Origin: Pegoplata infirma | Lineage: Eukaryota; Arthropoda; Insecta; Diptera; Anthomyiidae | Direction: 5' to 3' | Length of the DNA: 64,000 nucleotides | Assembly: GCA_963921195.1 (NCBI GenBank) | Contig: OY992536.1 | Location: 183,528,995 to 183,592,994, forward strand | Shown: one piece after another, positions 23,434-35,099 of the stretch | How positions within the stretch are numbered: the stretch's first letter is position 1 | Layout: the number at the start of each line of letters is the position of its first letter | The notes under the pieces: generated by a model | The model's database searches: none | What the model saw: the letters and a program-made list of their open reading frames with translations, nothing else | What the model was told of the DNA's origin: nothing | Program-made: the position numbers and the translations under genes

Positions 23434-23629
23434 TGGCATATATGATCAGCCATTTTCAGATATGTTCATATATGTAAAATTGTCAGATAGACTCAATTTA
23501 CGGATCAAAACATATCTGAAGAAGATATGAGTATATATGGACTAGATCTAATTACATCCATTTTGATATGATCCATATATGTTTTTATCAAAGGAGATAT
23601 GTTTTGATATAATTATTTTTTTACACGGG
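23434..23629. mobile_element. Half of a CCCGTGTAAAAA foldback
   Basis: The loop and right arm match the element at 60038-61264 (CATATATGATCAG, GACTCAATTTACGGATC, TTTTTTTACACGGG). The left arm is absent. This copy shows the empty site for the insertion at 60242. Confidence 0.75.
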
Positions 23630-23739
23630 TACCTAACATTTTTTAAGATTATACTCATTTGATAATAATGATGTTGAGTATACTTTGTCTTTAACAAATT
23701 GCATATACTATAGAAAAGTTTCTAATTTGTTGTCAACTA

Positions 23740-25576
23740 CACCATTTCCAATTGTATTTTAAAAATTTCTAAATGTATTTTAAAACTGTCTAAATGAATT
23801 TTGAAATTATTAAATGTATTTTAAAATTGCCCAAATGAATTATGAAATTGTCCAAATGTATTTTAAAATTGTCCAAATGTATTTTAAAATTGTCCAAATA
23901 TATTTTAAAATTGTCCAAATTAATTCTAAAATTGTCTAAATGTATTTTCAAATTGTCCAAATATATTTTAAAATTGTCCAATTGTATTTTAAAGTTGTCC
24001 AAATGTATTTTAAAATTGTCCAAATGTAGTTTAAAATTTTCCAAATGTATTTTAAAATTGTCCAAATGTATTTTAAAATTGTCCAAATGGGTTTTAAATT
24101 GTCCAAATGTAGTTTAAAATTTTCCAAATGTATTTGAAAAATTTCCAAATGTATTTTAAAATTGTCCAATTGTATTTTAAAATTTTCCAGATGTTGTTTA
24201 AACTTGTATTTTAAAATTGTCCAAATGTATTTTAAAATTGTCCAAATGTAGTTTAAAATTTTCCAAATGTGTTTTAAAAATTTCCAAATGTATTTTAAAA
24301 TATTCTACATAGAATTATACATAGAATATTTTTAAATACATTTGGAAAATTTCAAAATACAATTGTACAAATTTAAACTACATTTGGACAATTTTAAAAT
24401 ACATTTGGACAATTTTAAAATACATTGGACAACTTTGAAAATACATTAGGATATTTTTAAATTACATTTGGACAATTTTAAATACATTTGGAAAATTTTA
24501 AAATACATTTGGAAAATTTTAAACCTACATTTGGACAATTTTGGAAATACATTTGGAAATTTTTAAAATACAATTGGATAATTTTAAAATACATTTGGAA
24601 ATTTTTAAAATACATTTGGAAATTTTTAAAATACATTTGGAAAATTTTAAACTATATTTGGACAATTTTAAAATACATTTGGACAATTATAAAATACATT
24701 TGGACAATTTTAAAATACATTTAGAAAATTTTAAACTACATTTGGACAATATATGGTTTTAAATTGAGAAAAGTGTGAAAGAAAAATTTTAATTTTTCTA
24801 AAAATTTAGACATCCTGGTTTGTTTCTTACTTGTTTCATATTATCCAGTTATAATAATCTTCAGAAAAACTTTTAATGTCAAATTTATTTAGTTAATAGT
24901 CAATAAAACTCTATATGTGAAAATTATTTACAGATCGCAGCCGACAAGAATTGAACTCATCATCATCTGTAATACTTTGCTATTAACTGCTTGTAACGTA
25001 CAATCACTCTAGACCGATACGCCAAGTAGGCTGTTAAGCAAGTATCAACTAAATCTGATTTTTTCAATTCGAGTGTAGTTGTTGCTGTTGTTTTTTCTCA
25101 CAGAAGACTTATTATTGTAATGCGTAAACAAATTTTTATTTTTAGTAATCATTATTCTTCTTCCTCTCCTTCATCAATTCTGATCTAAGTACTTATTTTT
25201 GCAAACATTGCCAGACATGGTCTATATTTTAAACACAAATGTTAGGTGTTGCCATTTTTCCAAAGATACTGATTGCCACTTAGGGCGACTTATAGTCGTT
25301 ATTTTTAAATTATCGTTTTCTGTAAAGACAGTCGAGCTCAGGCTCTAATTATAATTATGTATTATAATTTTTTGATTTGTTATATATGGTTTTGAATTGA
25401 GAAATTTTAAAATACATTTGGACAATTTTAAAATATATTTTGACAATTTTAAAATACATTTGGACAATTTTAAAATTCATTTGGACAATTTTAAAATAGA
25501 TTTGGACAATTTTAAAATACATTTCGAAAATTTTAAAATACATTTGGACAATTTTAAATTACAATTGGAAATGGTG
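23740..25576. mobile_element. TA-flanked CACCATTTCCAATTG element built from a 21-bp repeat
   Basis: The ends CACCATTTCCAATTGTA and TACAATTGGAAATGGTG are flanked by TA (23738-23739 and 25577-25578). 23760-24300 is an array of ATTTTAAAATTGTCCAAATGT (21 bp). It flips at a centre near 24300-24335 and runs inverted to 24760; another inverted block is at 25395-25575. The 24810-25390 part is different AT-rich sequence. The 60-98 residue ORFs here (DNFKIHL repeats) come from the 21-bp period. Confidence 0.8.
24935..25075 (-). mobile_element. Possible second tRNA-derived SINE
   Basis: On the minus strand, TTGGCGTATCGGTCTAGAG followed about 60 nt later by GAGTTCAATTCTTGTCGGC is placed like pol III A and B boxes, and an AT-rich stretch follows. 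The match is imperfect and only one copy is present, so this is tentative. Confidence 0.3.
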
Positions 25577-25608
25577 TAGTGTAAGTAACAAAAATTCAAC
25601 TTTAATTA

Positions 25609-27179
25609 CACTGTGCTACAAAAAACACAAAATCAAATATACTTTTAAAATGAGGTAGTTAAGGTTGTAGGTATCGTCGAAAAGATCACAAAAATGCCCA
25701 TCAAACTTGCCAGACACCCTTAAATTTTAAAGTTATTGTCAAAAACGATTTTATGGGACTTTGCTCACTAAACCACGTGTAACTCAAATATTTTTCAACT
25801 GATTTTCAATTTTTCAACTGTTTTGGATAGAAGAAAGATAGGGCTTTTTATTTGTGTGAATTGGTCTACACATATAAAAATGACATGTATTGATTTTTTC
25901 AACAATATCAAATTTTTTTGTTATTTTTTGAAAATTTTTCGAGTTTATCGATTTTTTCTGTTATAGTTTGTTCAACAACATTTATATTTATAAACGTATT
26001 GTTAAAGAAAATTTAATTGTGAATACGATGAGCTTTATGCCGAAAAAATCGGACAACAATTGGCAGAGTTGTAATAATTTTTCTAAAAAAGAAAATTAAG
26101 ATTTTGTTTAAAATTGCCGTTCGGATAACCCAGGAAAAACGAACATAAATAAACGAACATACTAAAAGGTCGCGTATCATTATTTTTATGTTTTTGGTCT
26201 CCTGAATTTGAATTTGAACTTGAAATTGCGCTTTCTTATTAAGTTTTTGATAGATCAATTTATGTTAAATATCTCAAAAACTTGACAAGATAGAGCAATT
26301 TAAAGGCCAGATTCGCATTCAGAGCGCAAAAAACCTTTGAAAATATTGTACATGACCTTTTATGATAAAATATTTTTTTTTGCCTGGGATATTTGAACGG
26401 CGATTTCCTGCAAAATCTTAGGCCGCTGTTCCAAAAAAAGTAATTCACATAAAAAATGTGAAAATGAAAATTTCCGAATTTATGTGGTGTTCTAGATTTC
26501 ACATCCGAATTTCTTTTTCGTTTTGTTTCACATAATTAAAATTTGGTGAAAGTAAAACGAATGTATTTTTTTTCTTATAATTTTTTAAATTTAAATTATT
26601 CGATTTCAACTTCAAATGAAATCGTGATCAACAAAACACTAAACTTGATTTCATGTGATTCGGAAATTTTCATGTGAATTGAAAAGTTGTGAAAGACAGA
26701 ACAGAGGCCTTAATTTTCATTTTTAGAAAAATTATCACAACTCTGTCAATTTTCATCCGATTTCAGGATAAAGCTTATCGTATTTAGAATCAAATTTTCT
26801 TTAAAAACACGTTTATAAATATAAAGGTTGTTAAACGAACTATAGCAGAAAAAAATCGATAAACTCGAAAAATTTTCAAAAAATAACAAAAAAAATTAGA
26901 TTTTATAGAAAAAATCAATAAATATCTTTCTTATATGTATAGACCAATTCACACACATGGAAAGCCCCATCCTTCTTCTATCAAAAACAGTTAAAAAGTT
27001 TAAAATCGGTTGAAAATTTTCTGAATTACAAAAGGTTTAGTGAGAAAAGTCCAAAAAAAAAGTTTCTCTAAAATTTGAGGGTGTCTGGCAAGTTTAATGG
27101 GCATTTTTGTGATCTACTCGACAAGACCAACAACCTATACTATGTCACATCAGAAGTATTTTTTCATTGTAGCACAGTG
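25609..27179. mobile_element. Large foldback with CACTGTGCTACA ends
   Basis: The ends CACTGTGCTACA and TGTAGCACAGTG lie next to TTA (25606-25608) and TTA (27180-27182), a 3-bp duplication as in PIF/Harbinger elements. Arms of roughly 480-500 bp (25609-26105 and 26710-27179) are inverted and diverged by point changes and small indels. GTGTCTGGCAAGTTTAATGG on the right mirrors CCATCAAACTTGCCAGACAC on the left. No transposase is present. Confidence 0.7.
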
Positions 27180-27182
27180 TTA

Positions 27183-28005
27183 TCATGGAATGTTTAAAAT
27201 GAATACTGGAAATAAAAACAATACTTAAATTGTAGTGATATATTTTTTTGATTTTAATTTATTTTAATCTTTAATATATTTAGTGATTATTTATTGTTAA
27301 CATGATTTTGTTTTTTAATATGTCATGCATGATATTTGTTTTTAGATTTTTAAAAAATTAAAAAAAGGAATGTTTATCTATTTAATGTTGTGGTATGTAA
27401 AACCGTATTTTACAAAGGATTTAAAATCCTTTATTAAGGGACATGCAAGTATTTATTATTTATATTATTTATTTATGTTTTTTATATGGTAAATTGTAGA
27501 GAAAATTATACAGGAAGAACTTTTTATAGTTTAAACTTACATACAAGGATACATACAGTTATTCAAAAAAGAAAAAAAATACATTAAGCACAAAAACAAC
27601 ATATCCCAAGTAAAAAAAGTTTAAATAAACTTTTTTTATTTGGAAAGTTATTACATATTTAAAAACAACAAAAAATAAAATTATAAAAATAAAATAAAAA
27701 GTTTTTAAATTTAAACTTATAACAAATGGAACACATAAATGACACAAATTAATTGTTCAGTTCTGTAAATATGATCACGTACATTTGATTTTTACAAACA
27801 CAGTTTTATGCAAATAGTTGTGTCATTTATGGTTCCTAAAAATATTGGTATAATTATTGGGGATATTAAGTGATTATATGATTACACAATTACATAGAAG
27901 TAGAAGTAGTAGTAGAAGTAATAAAATATTAAATTTTTTTATCGCTACAACAAATACAGTGATAAATAAATAATTTCCCAAACATATCACCTGGAAGAAA
28001 AATAT
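27183..28005. other. AT-rich unique stretch, no gene seen
   Basis: Only A/T-rich sequence with short direct repeats (AGAAGTAGAAGTAGTAGTAG near 27897). No exon or element end was recognised. Confidence 0.5.
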
Positions 28006-28007
28006 TA

Positions 28008-28556
28008 CCCAGCAAAAATTGGCATTACTAGTAATGGGTTTTGTAATCCGAAACAGATGTTAATAAGTACCCAGCAAAAATTGGCATTACAAGTAATGGG
28101 TTATGTAATCCGAAACAGATGTTAATAAGTAGTTACTTATTGAATGAAACACTAATTATTTTAACAAGGGCGTGAGACAAAAATAACTAGTGACGAGTAT
28201 GGAGATAAATAAGTAGTTACTGCCTCGGATTACAAATAAGGAGTAAAAACCCATTACCAATAAGAAGTTAAATAATTAAATAATTAAAACTTTTAAAACT
28301 TAACTTGTTTTTACTAAAACTTAAAAATTCCGTAATTTTTATTAAGTTTTTAAGTACTTTTTAAGTTAATTGAATTGTATAGGTTAAAAACTGCAAGTGC
28401 AAGAAGATATTATTACTTAGAGGTGATTTTATAACATATTACTGAAAAGTAGTTACTTTTGGGCTTAAAATAATGTTAATGGTAATGGGTACTCATTAAA
28501 AATAATGAACTTGGTAATGATTACTTTTCACAACTCATTACCATGTTTTTGCTGGG
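28008..28556. mobile_element. TA-flanked CCCAGCAAAAA element
   Basis: The ends CCCAGCAAAAATTGGC and ATGTTTTTGCTGGG are flanked by TA (28006-28007 and 28557-28558). The first 63 bp are directly duplicated (second copy from 28071). The interior is multiplied AGTAATGGGTT and AAGTAGTTACT motifs. Confidence 0.78.
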
Positions 28557-28558
28557 TA

Positions 28559-29053
28559 GTCACACCTTTTACGACTTTCACGAGTTTTTATAAAAGTCAT
28601 ATTTTTGTTAATGGTCTTAATTGAAACTATGATTTACACTCATTTGGATTAGAATTAACTATACGAAATAGTGCACCCTTTTTGTAATTTTTTTTTTTGT
28701 AAAATTTTGTTTGCATACCTTGAGGAGCGAACAAAAAAAAACATAGTAATACAGAATCTGTGTTTTGCAATCACTTAGATTGAGATTTATCATGCAAAAT
28801 GTGGACTTATTAAATATTAATCGCATTAAGGTTTTACTTATCTACGATTCTTCCTGTTTTTATGTATATTTAATACAGTACTTTTGTAATATTCTTAAAG
28901 CATACCTTAAGGAGCGAACAAAAACTAACACAATCTCATCATACAGCGAGTAATAGTGCCATCTTTTGTGTTATATATCAAACTTTCGTTATAATTTTGT
29001 TTTGCATTTGCAAAGCACACTTTAAAGATAATACTAGAAAAAGTACTAGATAC
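28559..29053. repeat. Short direct repeats, GGAGCGAACAAAAA type
   Basis: GCATACCTTGAGGAGCGAAC (28717) and GCATACCTTAAGGAGCGAAC (28900) are direct copies about 183 nt apart, with loosely similar flanks, in AT-rich sequence. The 62-residue ORF over 28765-28953 lies across this duplication and shows no domain. Confidence 0.5.
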
Positions 29054-29781
29054 CAGAGCTTCGAAGGATTTCATTCCTTAATTCAATTTGGCATTCTGAA
29101 TGAAAATTTAGTGATTGCATTCCCCAATCACATTTTAGCGAATTGAATGAATTCACTTTAGACTCATTTGATTTATAAATATCGAATGCATTCGATTTAT
29201 TTTTCATTCGACTTTCAAAAATCGAATGCATTCGATTTTTTTTTATTCGACTTTTAAAAATCGAATGCATTCACTTGCGAATGCAATCGATTTTCTTTTC
29301 ATTCAATTTGAAAAATCGAATGGCTTATTCATTCATTGTACAAAAAACTTAAAAAAAATAACCAAGATAGAGTAAAAAGGAGCCAATTTTTTGTCCATAG
29401 TATCGCTAACACTCTTCACACTTTTTGTCGTGTAGGCAGTTAATATGTGCATTTTTTAAATTTTCGGGAACACCAATTTTTTTGGATGCAAAATTAGAGC
29501 CCATCAGGGTCATCGTATGTAAAGAGAGTCGGCGATACTATGGACCAAAATTTGGCTCAGTTTTGGTCTATCTATTTAAAAAATCGATTGCATTCGCAGT
29601 GGAATGATAAAAAATCGATTGCATTCGGTTTTTCTAAATCGAATGAACAAAAAATCGAATGCATTCATTTTTTTCCATTCAATCGAATGATTTATGAAAT
29701 CGAATGCATTCACTGACTATGAAAATTGATTGGATTTTTTTGAGAATTCGGTCTAAAAAGATTTCATTCTTCGAAGCTCTG
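29054..29781. mobile_element. hAT-type element, 8-bp TSD CTAGATAC, CGAATGCATTCG-rich interior
   Basis: The ends CAGAGCTTCGAAGGAT and TTCTTCGAAGCTCTG are flanked by perfect CTAGATAC (29046-29053 and 29782-29789). The outer interior consists of ATCGAATGCATTCGATTTT motifs. The central part (about 29370-29575) holds a module also found inverted in the unrelated element at 52491-53368. Confidence 0.8.
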
Positions 29782-29876
29782 CTAGATACTAGAAATGTTC
29801 CAATTAATTTAAAAACACCAGTATGTATTGTGCGCCAGCGCCATTTTTTCGTTTTTAAATGACAATAGGTTTGTTT

Positions 29877-30003
29877 GTTTACCAAAATTTCTTACTATTT
29901 TTACTACAACTGGAAATTTTTGTTTACTTTTTGTATTGAAATTTTCCAGCTGTAGTAAAAATGAGTAGATTGTAGTAAGGTAAACGAACAGACATAATAT
30001 ATT
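29877..30003. repeat. Hairpin MITE, second copy of the 5401 element
   Basis: Inverted relative to 5401-5536 and sharing TTTACTACAGCTGGAAA, AATACAAAAAGTAAACAAA and CCAGTTGTAGTAAAAATAG. The ends are less well preserved. Confidence 0.65.
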
Positions 30004-30039
30004 TTTGTTAGGCATACCTAACCTGAGTGGGATTTTTTA

Positions 30040-30210
30040 TACCCTCCACTTAGCGGTAGGTGGCATATAGAATTGTCAACTATTCGACCTATTTTAAAAC
30101 CCGGTTTTCGAATAGTTAGAAAAACCGCATTTTTAAAAAAACTGGTTTTCGGTTTTTTTGATGAAAACCGGTTTGAATAACCGGTTTTTTTATAATACCT
30201 TTTAAAATTA
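30040..30210. repeat. AACCGGTTT-rich low-complexity patch
   Basis: Repeated AAACCGGTTT and GGTTTTCGG motifs follow a possible DINE-type left end (TATACCCTCCAC at 30039). It resembles the interior style of the hAT-type element at 61324. Confidence 0.4.
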
Positions 30211-30507
30211 AAAAAAAAATGGCTTGCCCCTATTTTTGAGCTAAAAATAATTTTTCATACGTATTTTATAAAACTTTGGAATATTCAAGTATTTACTCTT
30301 GGAAATTTACACTTTCAACTCTTTAATACAGTAACGTAAATGCAACTTTTTTATTCCAAATAATTTTCATAATTTTGAATATTGTAATTTTAGCGTTGAC
30401 ATATGGCTTTAAAAACAGACAAAAAAAGTTTTTTAAAAACTGCTTTTTAAAATTTTATTGACAAATTTTTTTGAAGTACAATTACACTGTGGAACATAAA
30501 GTGCAAA

Positions 30508-31353
30508 CACAGCTTGGAAGAATTAATTAAATTTTTGAACGAATTCCTTATTTAGTAATTCAATTTTGTACTCGATTGAATTAATTATACTCTAAATTGT
30601 TTCATAGAATTAATTCAACTTTGCCCATTCAGTAAAATTAAGGTTCATTGAATTCATTCCTTTTTTATTGTTCTTTTAAATACGTTCAAATACGTTCATT
30701 CACTAAGAATTCATTCTTATTGAATTAATTCTTTACTGAATTAATTCAATTTCTTCACCATTCTGTAAGAATTGAAAAATTTGTTAATCATTCAGTAAGA
30801 ACGCAAAATTTTGCTAACCATTCAGTAAGAACGTAAACATTGTTTAACCGTTCAGTAAGAATTGAAAAATATTTTCACCCAAACGGGGTACGCCCCCACA
30901 GGTATAAACACCACATTCGACTTTTTAGAGGTCAAGGTCATATTTTTGTTAGTTTTAAGCAAGTTCGGTATTATAAATAAGTTCCCGTTATTTTTCATAT
31001 CTTTCTTCTTTTTCAATGAAAAATATACAATTTTATTTTTCATTTTGCAAAAAAAAAAAAATATTTTCTTATTGAACGGTGAAAATATTTTTCAATTCTT
31101 ACTGAATGGTAAGCAAAATTTTGCGTTCTTACTGAATGGTTAACAAATTTTTCAATTCTTACTGAATGGTGAATGAATTCTTTGAACGAATTTTAAAGAA
31201 CAATAAAAAAGAATTGAATTCTTTTTCAGTGTTATTGAATGGAAATAAATACAAATTCGTTCCATTCAATTCAATGTAAACAATGAATTAATTCTTTTGA
31301 CTATAATTCAGAACGGAAAATTGAATTAAGAAATTAATTCAATACAAGCTCTG
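30508..31353. mobile_element. hAT-type element, 8-bp TSD AGTGCAAA, GAATTAATTC-rich interior
   Basis: The ends CACAGCTTGG and CAAGCTCTG (mirror of CAGAGCTTG) are flanked by perfect AGTGCAAA (30500-30507 and 31354-31361). The subterminal motif GAATTAATTC is multiplied in both orientations, and CCATTCAGTAAGAA occurs several times on each side. The hydrophobic ORFs at 30852-31143 are low complexity. Confidence 0.78.
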
Positions 31354-31683
31354 AGTGCAAACTTCGCCTCATGTGGAATTTTTATAAGCAAAACCCAATC
31401 AGTTTTGGAAATCACGAAAAATATTTTTACTTTTTCCGACAACCCTAAAAAAAATCAAAATTTTCCTGATTTCGGGATGTGCTAATGCGTAAGTTCGTAT
31501 TGCGTATTGTTCGCACCTTAAGATATGCTACAAATTTTTTTATAAAATGCTACCAAATAAAAATTACATAAAATAAAACAATGGCTGATTCGTAGAAGTC
31601 AAAAACCACATCGCATTATGGATTTCATAGAAGTATGCCAAATTGTAAGCCTTAAGAACTGAAAACTTGTCCGAACAACGAAT

Positions 31684-31917
31684 ATGAGTAAAATATTAGT
31701 AAAAAATCTCTTTTTATTAAAACTTTATCTTATGGTTAAAAATATACGTTTTTGTGGACACTGTTTATTTCTTCCAGATGATATTTTAAAGATATTTCTG
31801 CAAAAACTTCTAAGCAGATATCTTTCAAGGGTTTGCAGGAATTATAAAAATCATTTTTACAAGAAAATTAGGGATAAGGTGCTAAATTACGATATTGTAT
31901 TTGGACACCAAGAATAA
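31684..31917 (+). CDS. Short ORF with weak F-box-like resemblance, doubtful
   Basis: A 77-codon frame, MSK...GHQE. Its middle reads LPDDILKIFLQKL and then LSRVCRNYKNHFYKKIRD, which loosely recalls the F-box pattern LPDxIL...LSRVCRxW. There are no splice sites, promoter or second conserved block that I can support, and the codon content follows the AT-rich background. It could be a decayed gene fragment or chance. Not recognised as any named gene. Confidence 0.2.
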   Translation: MSKILVKNLFLLKLYLMVKNIRFCGHCLFLPDDILKIFLQKLLSRYLSRVCRNYKNHFYKKIRDKVLNYDIVFGHQE

Positions 31918-33476
31918 GATAAATCAAAACTAGAAAAAGATATAAAAAAGTGCAAGATCAACTTGTTAAAGAAAATGTTCTAAGTAAAGATTTACAAAAT
32001 GGTCATAGAAACGGATCTGTACAGAGGTACTTATAATGAGTAACCTTTTTAAAGTAATAAATTATCTATTATGAGAATTTCATAAGCAACATTTGGGCCT
32101 CGAGCTAGAATAATACTCTAATCGAATTTAAAACAGTTTCCTAAACAAATAAATTCCAATTTGTGTTTTTGATAATTTATGATAAAATATAAAAAAATAT
32201 GCACTTACAAGTTGGAAATATGCATTTAAAACAAAAATATGCAAAAATATGCATTTTACTAAAATATGCAAAAACAAATCCATACCATTTTAACGCAAAT
32301 TTCTTAATTAGGAAAGATTACTGGTAAGAAATTTTAGTAGTCTTTGATCTCCTGATTCCAAATCTGCTTTCATCACGTCTAAATTTTTAGTTATTCTTGG
32401 TTATAAATACGAAAAATGGCGATTTTTTGCATTTATTGAAAGCCTGAACAGTAGCCATTCAATGGAATTAAAATCTGGAATAAAGCGCAATAGTTCAATT
32501 ATACTCTTACGTTTCAAAACAGGCAAAAACGCGTTTTTGAATTTCCAATAAATAAAATTCTAGACGTGATGGAAAAATTTGGAGATTTGGAATCAGCGAG
32601 TCAAAATCTTTTAAAATTTTCCATAAGACTTTAAACCGGAGCCAAAAAAACTTTAATTTTAAACTATCGACTAAATGCATGTTGCATTTGCATCGAAATC
32701 GCAGCCCTAGTAATCACTATACTGTATTTGGATGATATAAAAATCAATCATTATTCAAATTTAATAAAAAACAGAAAACTTATTTAAAAAGATGTCTTGT
32801 ATATAAAATGCTGAGATAAGTTGCTATAGCAAAATTGGCTATTTACCCAGTGCGATGGTAAAATTAAGTAAAATAAAGGCCAATATATATCTAGGGTATC
32901 TTTGCAAGAGCAAAGACATTAGAATACGAGATGCCTTTTTTATATCAAAGATTTTAGAAACTGTGGTGTATTTGCTATAGTAAAAATTTTAGTTTTAGAA
33001 ATGTGTTTTGCTATAGCAAAAACCACAGATTTAAGTGTCTTTGCTATAGTAAAAGATCTCAGATTACAACCTAGATTATAACTCAGATTACAACATTTCC
33101 ACAGGGAAGAAGGGTTAACATTTAAGAATTACTAATCAATTTTTAGTTGGACATTAAGGATTTAAAGTTTTAAAAATGTAGGTATTGCACTTTTAGATAA
33201 AAAAATGTCAGCAAACAAAATACGATAATTTGATAAATAAAATTTCTTGTAAAAATGAATTTTAGAAACAAAAATTTAAAATAAATTTATGTAGCCATAA
33301 AGAAAATACTTTTTGTTGGGAAATAATACAGGAAGGAAAAATGGGGCTTATTACTATCATAAAGGCCAGTTCTTTTGTAAAATGGAAATAAAAACTCTAA
33401 AACTATATTAAAGGGGGGAGGGGGGGGGGGGACTTTATATAAATACAAACTACACTGGCTTTCACTTTAGAAATAA
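31918..33476. other. AT-rich stretch without recognised genes
   Basis: It contains TTTGCTATAGTAAAA motifs (32985-33055), possibly very old satellite remnants, several ATATGCAAAAATATGC direct repeats (32200-32275) and a G-rich run (33413-33431). No exon was seen. Confidence 0.45.
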
Positions 33477-34235
33477 AACTGTGCAACAAATTTGGGGTCA
33501 CCGAGAGTATCTTGAATGGGACAAAAATAATGAAAACATACCAATAGAATTCAAAAAACCGCTGGAGCGTTTTGAAAATTAGTTCTTTTTTTATGGCCCA
33601 TTGAAGTTTTGATTTTATTTTTAAAGGCGTTTGGAATAAGTCAAAAAAAATATTAAATCTAATTCTGATTTAAAGTATGTAGTATGATGTGTTTAGGAAA
33701 ATTTAAAGTATGATGTGTTTAGGAAAATTTAATGACGGTTACTTTTTTTAAATATATTAACCCTATATCCTGCATTTTTAGGGGTCATTTAGATTCCTTT
33801 TGTCAAATATCCTCTTAGAACACCACTGATACGCGCGTTTAATGGGTTAAAATTTTCGACAAAAATTTTACAAAAGAAAATACCAAAAGTTCGTGGGATA
33901 TAAGAAATATGCATAAAAAGGTAAAATTGTAAATTATCACATACTGTTCCTTTGTTTTTCACCTAAGTCGTGTGAAATAAAACGAAAAAAATGTTTTTAA
34001 TCTACTCCTGAGCTAAATAACGGTAATAGATGACTTCAGTGAAATTTGATGGCGGTTTTTTTAAGAACATATTTTGGTCCTTTTTCAAATATTCTCTTAG
34101 AACACCAATAAGACGTGCGTTTAAAGGGTGAAAATGTTCTGCAAACATTTTTTGTATCAAATTTCACTAGAAGGTTGCCAAAGGAAAAAATTTCATGCCA
34201 TCACTACTGACCGTGTTTAGGCACTTTAAATTATT

Positions 34236-35036
34236 GACTACGGTCAGTACGGGGAATACCGGTATTCCCGGTTCTCGGTATTACCGGGAAATGGTACCAG
34301 TTTCCCGGTTCTGACGGTATTACCGGTATTCCCGAGACTACCGGTATGTATGTATATTTTTTAAAATTTTGTACAAAGTTTTTTCTTCGCTTTGTCAAAA
34401 AAAAAGTACAAAAAGTGAAAAACACCATTTCCATTTTTTTTATGAGTTAAAGCTAAGTACTCTGTTTTTACGGTAAAAATTTCACATAAACTTTAAACGC
34501 CTCAAATCGCATTAAAACACTTAAGGATCAACAACTTTTGACAGTTATCAGAAAGAAGCGATCATAACAATACTGAAAAGTCCCTTTTTCACGGCAATTT
34601 AAATTGTCTTGTATAATAAAAATGCGAGAAAACTTTTTTAACAATTTCCCTATAACTCCTCGCGTTGCCAATTTTTTTTATATGGAGTTTGACAGATTTT
34701 TTCCCGTGAAATCGAACAGAATACTATGCTTTAAGAAAAAAAAATAGTTACACGATTTTTAATTAATTTTACAAGCTCAACTAAATATTTCTGAAATACT
34801 AATTAAATGGTGTAATTTAAATATTTTATGGTTTAGTGTTTTTTGTTATTTTGAGAATCGGTACCAGGATCAGAACCGGGAATACCGGTATTCCCGGGAA
34901 TATATCTAGAACCGGGAATCCGGTACCAGAATCGGGAATACCGGTATTTCCGGGAATACAGAGAACCGGGAAATGGAGAGAAAATAAAATCGTTTTTTAC
35001 AAAAAATTCCCAAAAAGCCCCACAACTGCCCCGTAG
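34236..35036. repeat. GGAATACCGGTATTCC-rich region, two inverted blocks
   Basis: 34240-34350 and 34855-34975 carry multiplied GGAATACCGGTATTCCC and GAACCGGGAA motifs, themselves palindromic, around about 500 bp of AT-rich sequence. GACTACGG at the left and CCGTAGTC at the right may be element ends, but no duplication was resolved. ORFs here are repeat-derived. Confidence 0.55.
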
Positions 35037-35099
35037 TCGCCCCTAGATGGATAAAATGTAAGATCGACCCCCATTAATTTTTGCCTCCTAATATTTTTT

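Larger units (their letters stand above)
21737..25581. mobile_element. Outer TIR element (CAGTGGTTGACAAC ends) filled with nested insertions
   Basis: 21737-21867 and 23630-23739 are inverted copies sharing GTTGACAACAAATTAGAAAC, CTATAGTATATGCA and AAAGACAAAGT. The right tip continues after the nested element (TAGTG near 25577-25581). TA flanks suggest a Tc1/mariner type. Inside are a TA element, a LINE fragment, a foldback, a truncated hAT copy and half of another foldback, so no original coding region remains. Confidence 0.6.

Noticed and set aside
23790..24762. ORFs of DNFKIHL/LSKCILK repeats
   Set aside because: Products of the 21-bp (7-codon) minisatellite, open in several frames on both strands; no start context or domain.
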